The translations under genes were made by a program, and so were the position numbers. The notes under the pieces are model-generated. The model did not search any database and was not told where the DNA came from. It worked only from the letters and a program-made list of their open reading frames with translations. Shown piece after piece: positions 4,959 to 5,811 of a stretch of DNA of 5,811 nucleotides. This DNA is from an uncultured Lachnospiraceae bacterium. GTDB lineage: Bacteria; Bacillota; Clostridia; Lachnospirales; Lachnospiraceae. The first letter of the stretch is position 1; every line of letters begins with the position of its first letter. Location of the stretch: positions 1 through 5,811 of the forward strand of contig USGM01000148.1 in the NCBI GenBank assembly GCA_900554205.1, read 5' to 3'.

Positions 4959-5811
4959 ATGAAACGAAACCTTTTCAAGCGAGGGATGGCAGGACTGCTT
5001 TCCCTCGTGATGTGCCTGACCGCCCTTGTGGGGCTTGGCACGACCACCGCCTTTGCCGCAGGAGAGCAGGCGGAGGTCTACCTCATTTCCTTTCCGAGAA
5101 GCGGAGACGCCAATCTCGATTACGGCGGCTCTTGGGGACACCCGAATCTTCAGTATATGAACGGCTGGTACTCCGGGAACTCCAAGTATACCACCATCCG
5201 AGCGATGCACTCGTATGAGGGCAACATCTGCTACTGCATCGAGCCGGGAACGGCGCAGGAAACCGGCGACCGCTACACCAGCAAGGACGAAACCTTTTGG
5301 GACAACCTGCCCGCAGATTTCAACAGCACCATCTCGCCCTACGAAATGAAGCTGTTTATCGGGCGCATCATGCAGTACGGCTACACGGGTCCCATCAGCA
5401 CCTCGTGGCGTTCCCAAAACTCCGCTGACGCCGCAGCACTGGCAGAGGCGATGGCAACGCAGGTGCTGATCTGGGAAACCATCGTGGGAGAGCGTGACGC
5501 AGACTTTGATCACGTCAGCCCCGGCAGCTACGACGCCGTAAAGGAGTCCGTCAGCGCCGAACACCCGCTTTACAGCCGGTTTTGCAGCTATTACGACAGC
5601 ATTGTCGCCAGTGTGCAGCGTCATTCAACCGTTCCCAGCTTCATGTCCAAAAACGCATACCGTGCGCAGAGCGTAGAGCTTGCTTGGGACGGCACAAATT
5701 ACACCGCCACGCTGACCGACAGCAACCGTGTCCTCTCGGATTACAGCTTTTCCGCAAACGAGGACGGTATTTCCTTCAGCGTCAGCGGAAATAAACTCAC
5801 CATTACGGCGG
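4959..5811 (+). CDS. Thioester-domain (TED) surface adhesin, 3' end outside window
   Basis: The frame opens at ATG 4959, 10 bases after AAGGAGG (4942-4948), and runs for 284 codons to the window edge without a stop. Residues 1-34 form a signal peptide with a basic start (MKRNLFKRG), a hydrophobic core and cleavage near TTTAFAA, so the protein is exported. The mature part carries the two marks of thioester domains: Y92-C93-I-E-P-G and a TQVLIWE motif with Gln168. In the known family these Cys and Gln side chains form an internal thioester that bonds covalently to host or surface amines. A further extracellular region, beta-rich in appearance, begins near TVPSF and continues past the edge. Full-length relatives usually add Cna-B or SpaA-type isopeptide domains and an LPXTG sorting signal, which cannot be seen here. 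Cys91 adjacent to Cys93 is unusual. Surface attachment is inferred from the family. Confidence 0.85.
   Translation, partial: MKRNLFKRGMAGLLSLVMCLTALVGLGTTTAFAAGEQAEVYLISFPRSGDANLDYGGSWGHPNLQYMNGWYSGNSKYTTIRAMHSYEGNICYCIEPGTAQETGDRYTSKDETFWDNLPADFNSTISPYEMKLFIGRIMQYGYTGPISTSWRSQNSADAAALAEAMATQVLIWETIVGERDADFDHVSPGSYDAVKESVSAEHPLYSRFCSYYDSIVASVQRHSTVPSFMSKNAYRAQSVELAWDGTNYTATLTDSNRVLSDYSFSANEDGISFSVSGNKLTITA

Larger units (their letters stand above)
1422..5811. mobile_element. Probable part of an integrative and conjugative-type element (edges not determined)
   Basis: The gene set small basic protein, ParA, ParB, lipoprotein and thioester adhesin resembles one end of clostridial conjugative elements (Tn1549-like in broad sense). 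Base composition changes sharply after the iron-sulfur gene. No integrase, relaxase, coupling protein, direct-repeat attachment site or antibiotic resistance gene is in view, so this is an inference from context. The left edge may lie anywhere between about 1203 and 1740, and the right part continues beyond the window. Confidence 0.4.

Noticed and set aside
4938..5624. 228-codon minus-strand frame opposite the adhesin gene
   Set aside because: It is a long shadow frame caused by GC-rich codon use. The + strand frame has a ribosome binding site, a signal peptide and thioester motifs.

Overview
The window looks like DNA from a Gram-positive member of the Bacillota, most likely a gut-type Clostridia. 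The reasons are the strong AGGAGG-type ribosome binding sites, a lipoprotein signal peptide with a lipobox, a thioester-domain surface adhesin, rho-independent terminators, and a gene set that resembles clostridial integrative and conjugative elements. All recognised genes are on the + strand. No integrase, relaxase, type IV secretion gene, tRNA, rRNA or CRISPR array is visible, so the mobile-element reading is an inference from gene content.

Positions 1-1345 are AT-richer. They hold the last codons of an unidentified gene, a one-base-overlapping gene for a two-[4Fe-4S] FrhB/FdhB-like protein of the kind often found in polysaccharide gene clusters, and a strong terminator. Positions 1369-1708 form an isolated unit: a near-consensus promoter, a 59-residue basic protein, and two terminators in a row.

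Positions 1709-2183 have no convincing gene but are rich in inverted repeats. They include a nested AT-rich palindrome, several hairpins and a stem-loop just before the parA ribosome binding site. This looks like a structured leader RNA or a DNA site of the element. Positions 2184-3918 encode a ParA/ParB partition pair whose genes overlap by 50 bp. Just downstream, 3966-4052 carries four copies of a short motif (CYCTTRARTA), two of them exactly 20 bp apart and one inverted. This is a candidate centromere (parS-like site) or operator.

Positions 4129-5811 hold a promoter, a lipoprotein with a long Pro/Ser/Thr/Glu linker and a small C-terminal domain, an intergenic hairpin, and the first 284 codons of a secreted protein with the Cys and Gln motifs of an internal-thioester adhesin domain. 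A plausible reading is that the element keeps itself with ParAB and displays a lipoprotein and a covalently binding adhesin on its host surface. From about 2184 onward the sequence is clearly GC-richer than the first gene: 38 of 60 bases are G/C at 5221-5280, against 19 of 60 at 541-600. This fits a junction between chromosomal polysaccharide genes and an inserted element somewhere between 1203 and about 1740, although the exact boundary cannot be seen.
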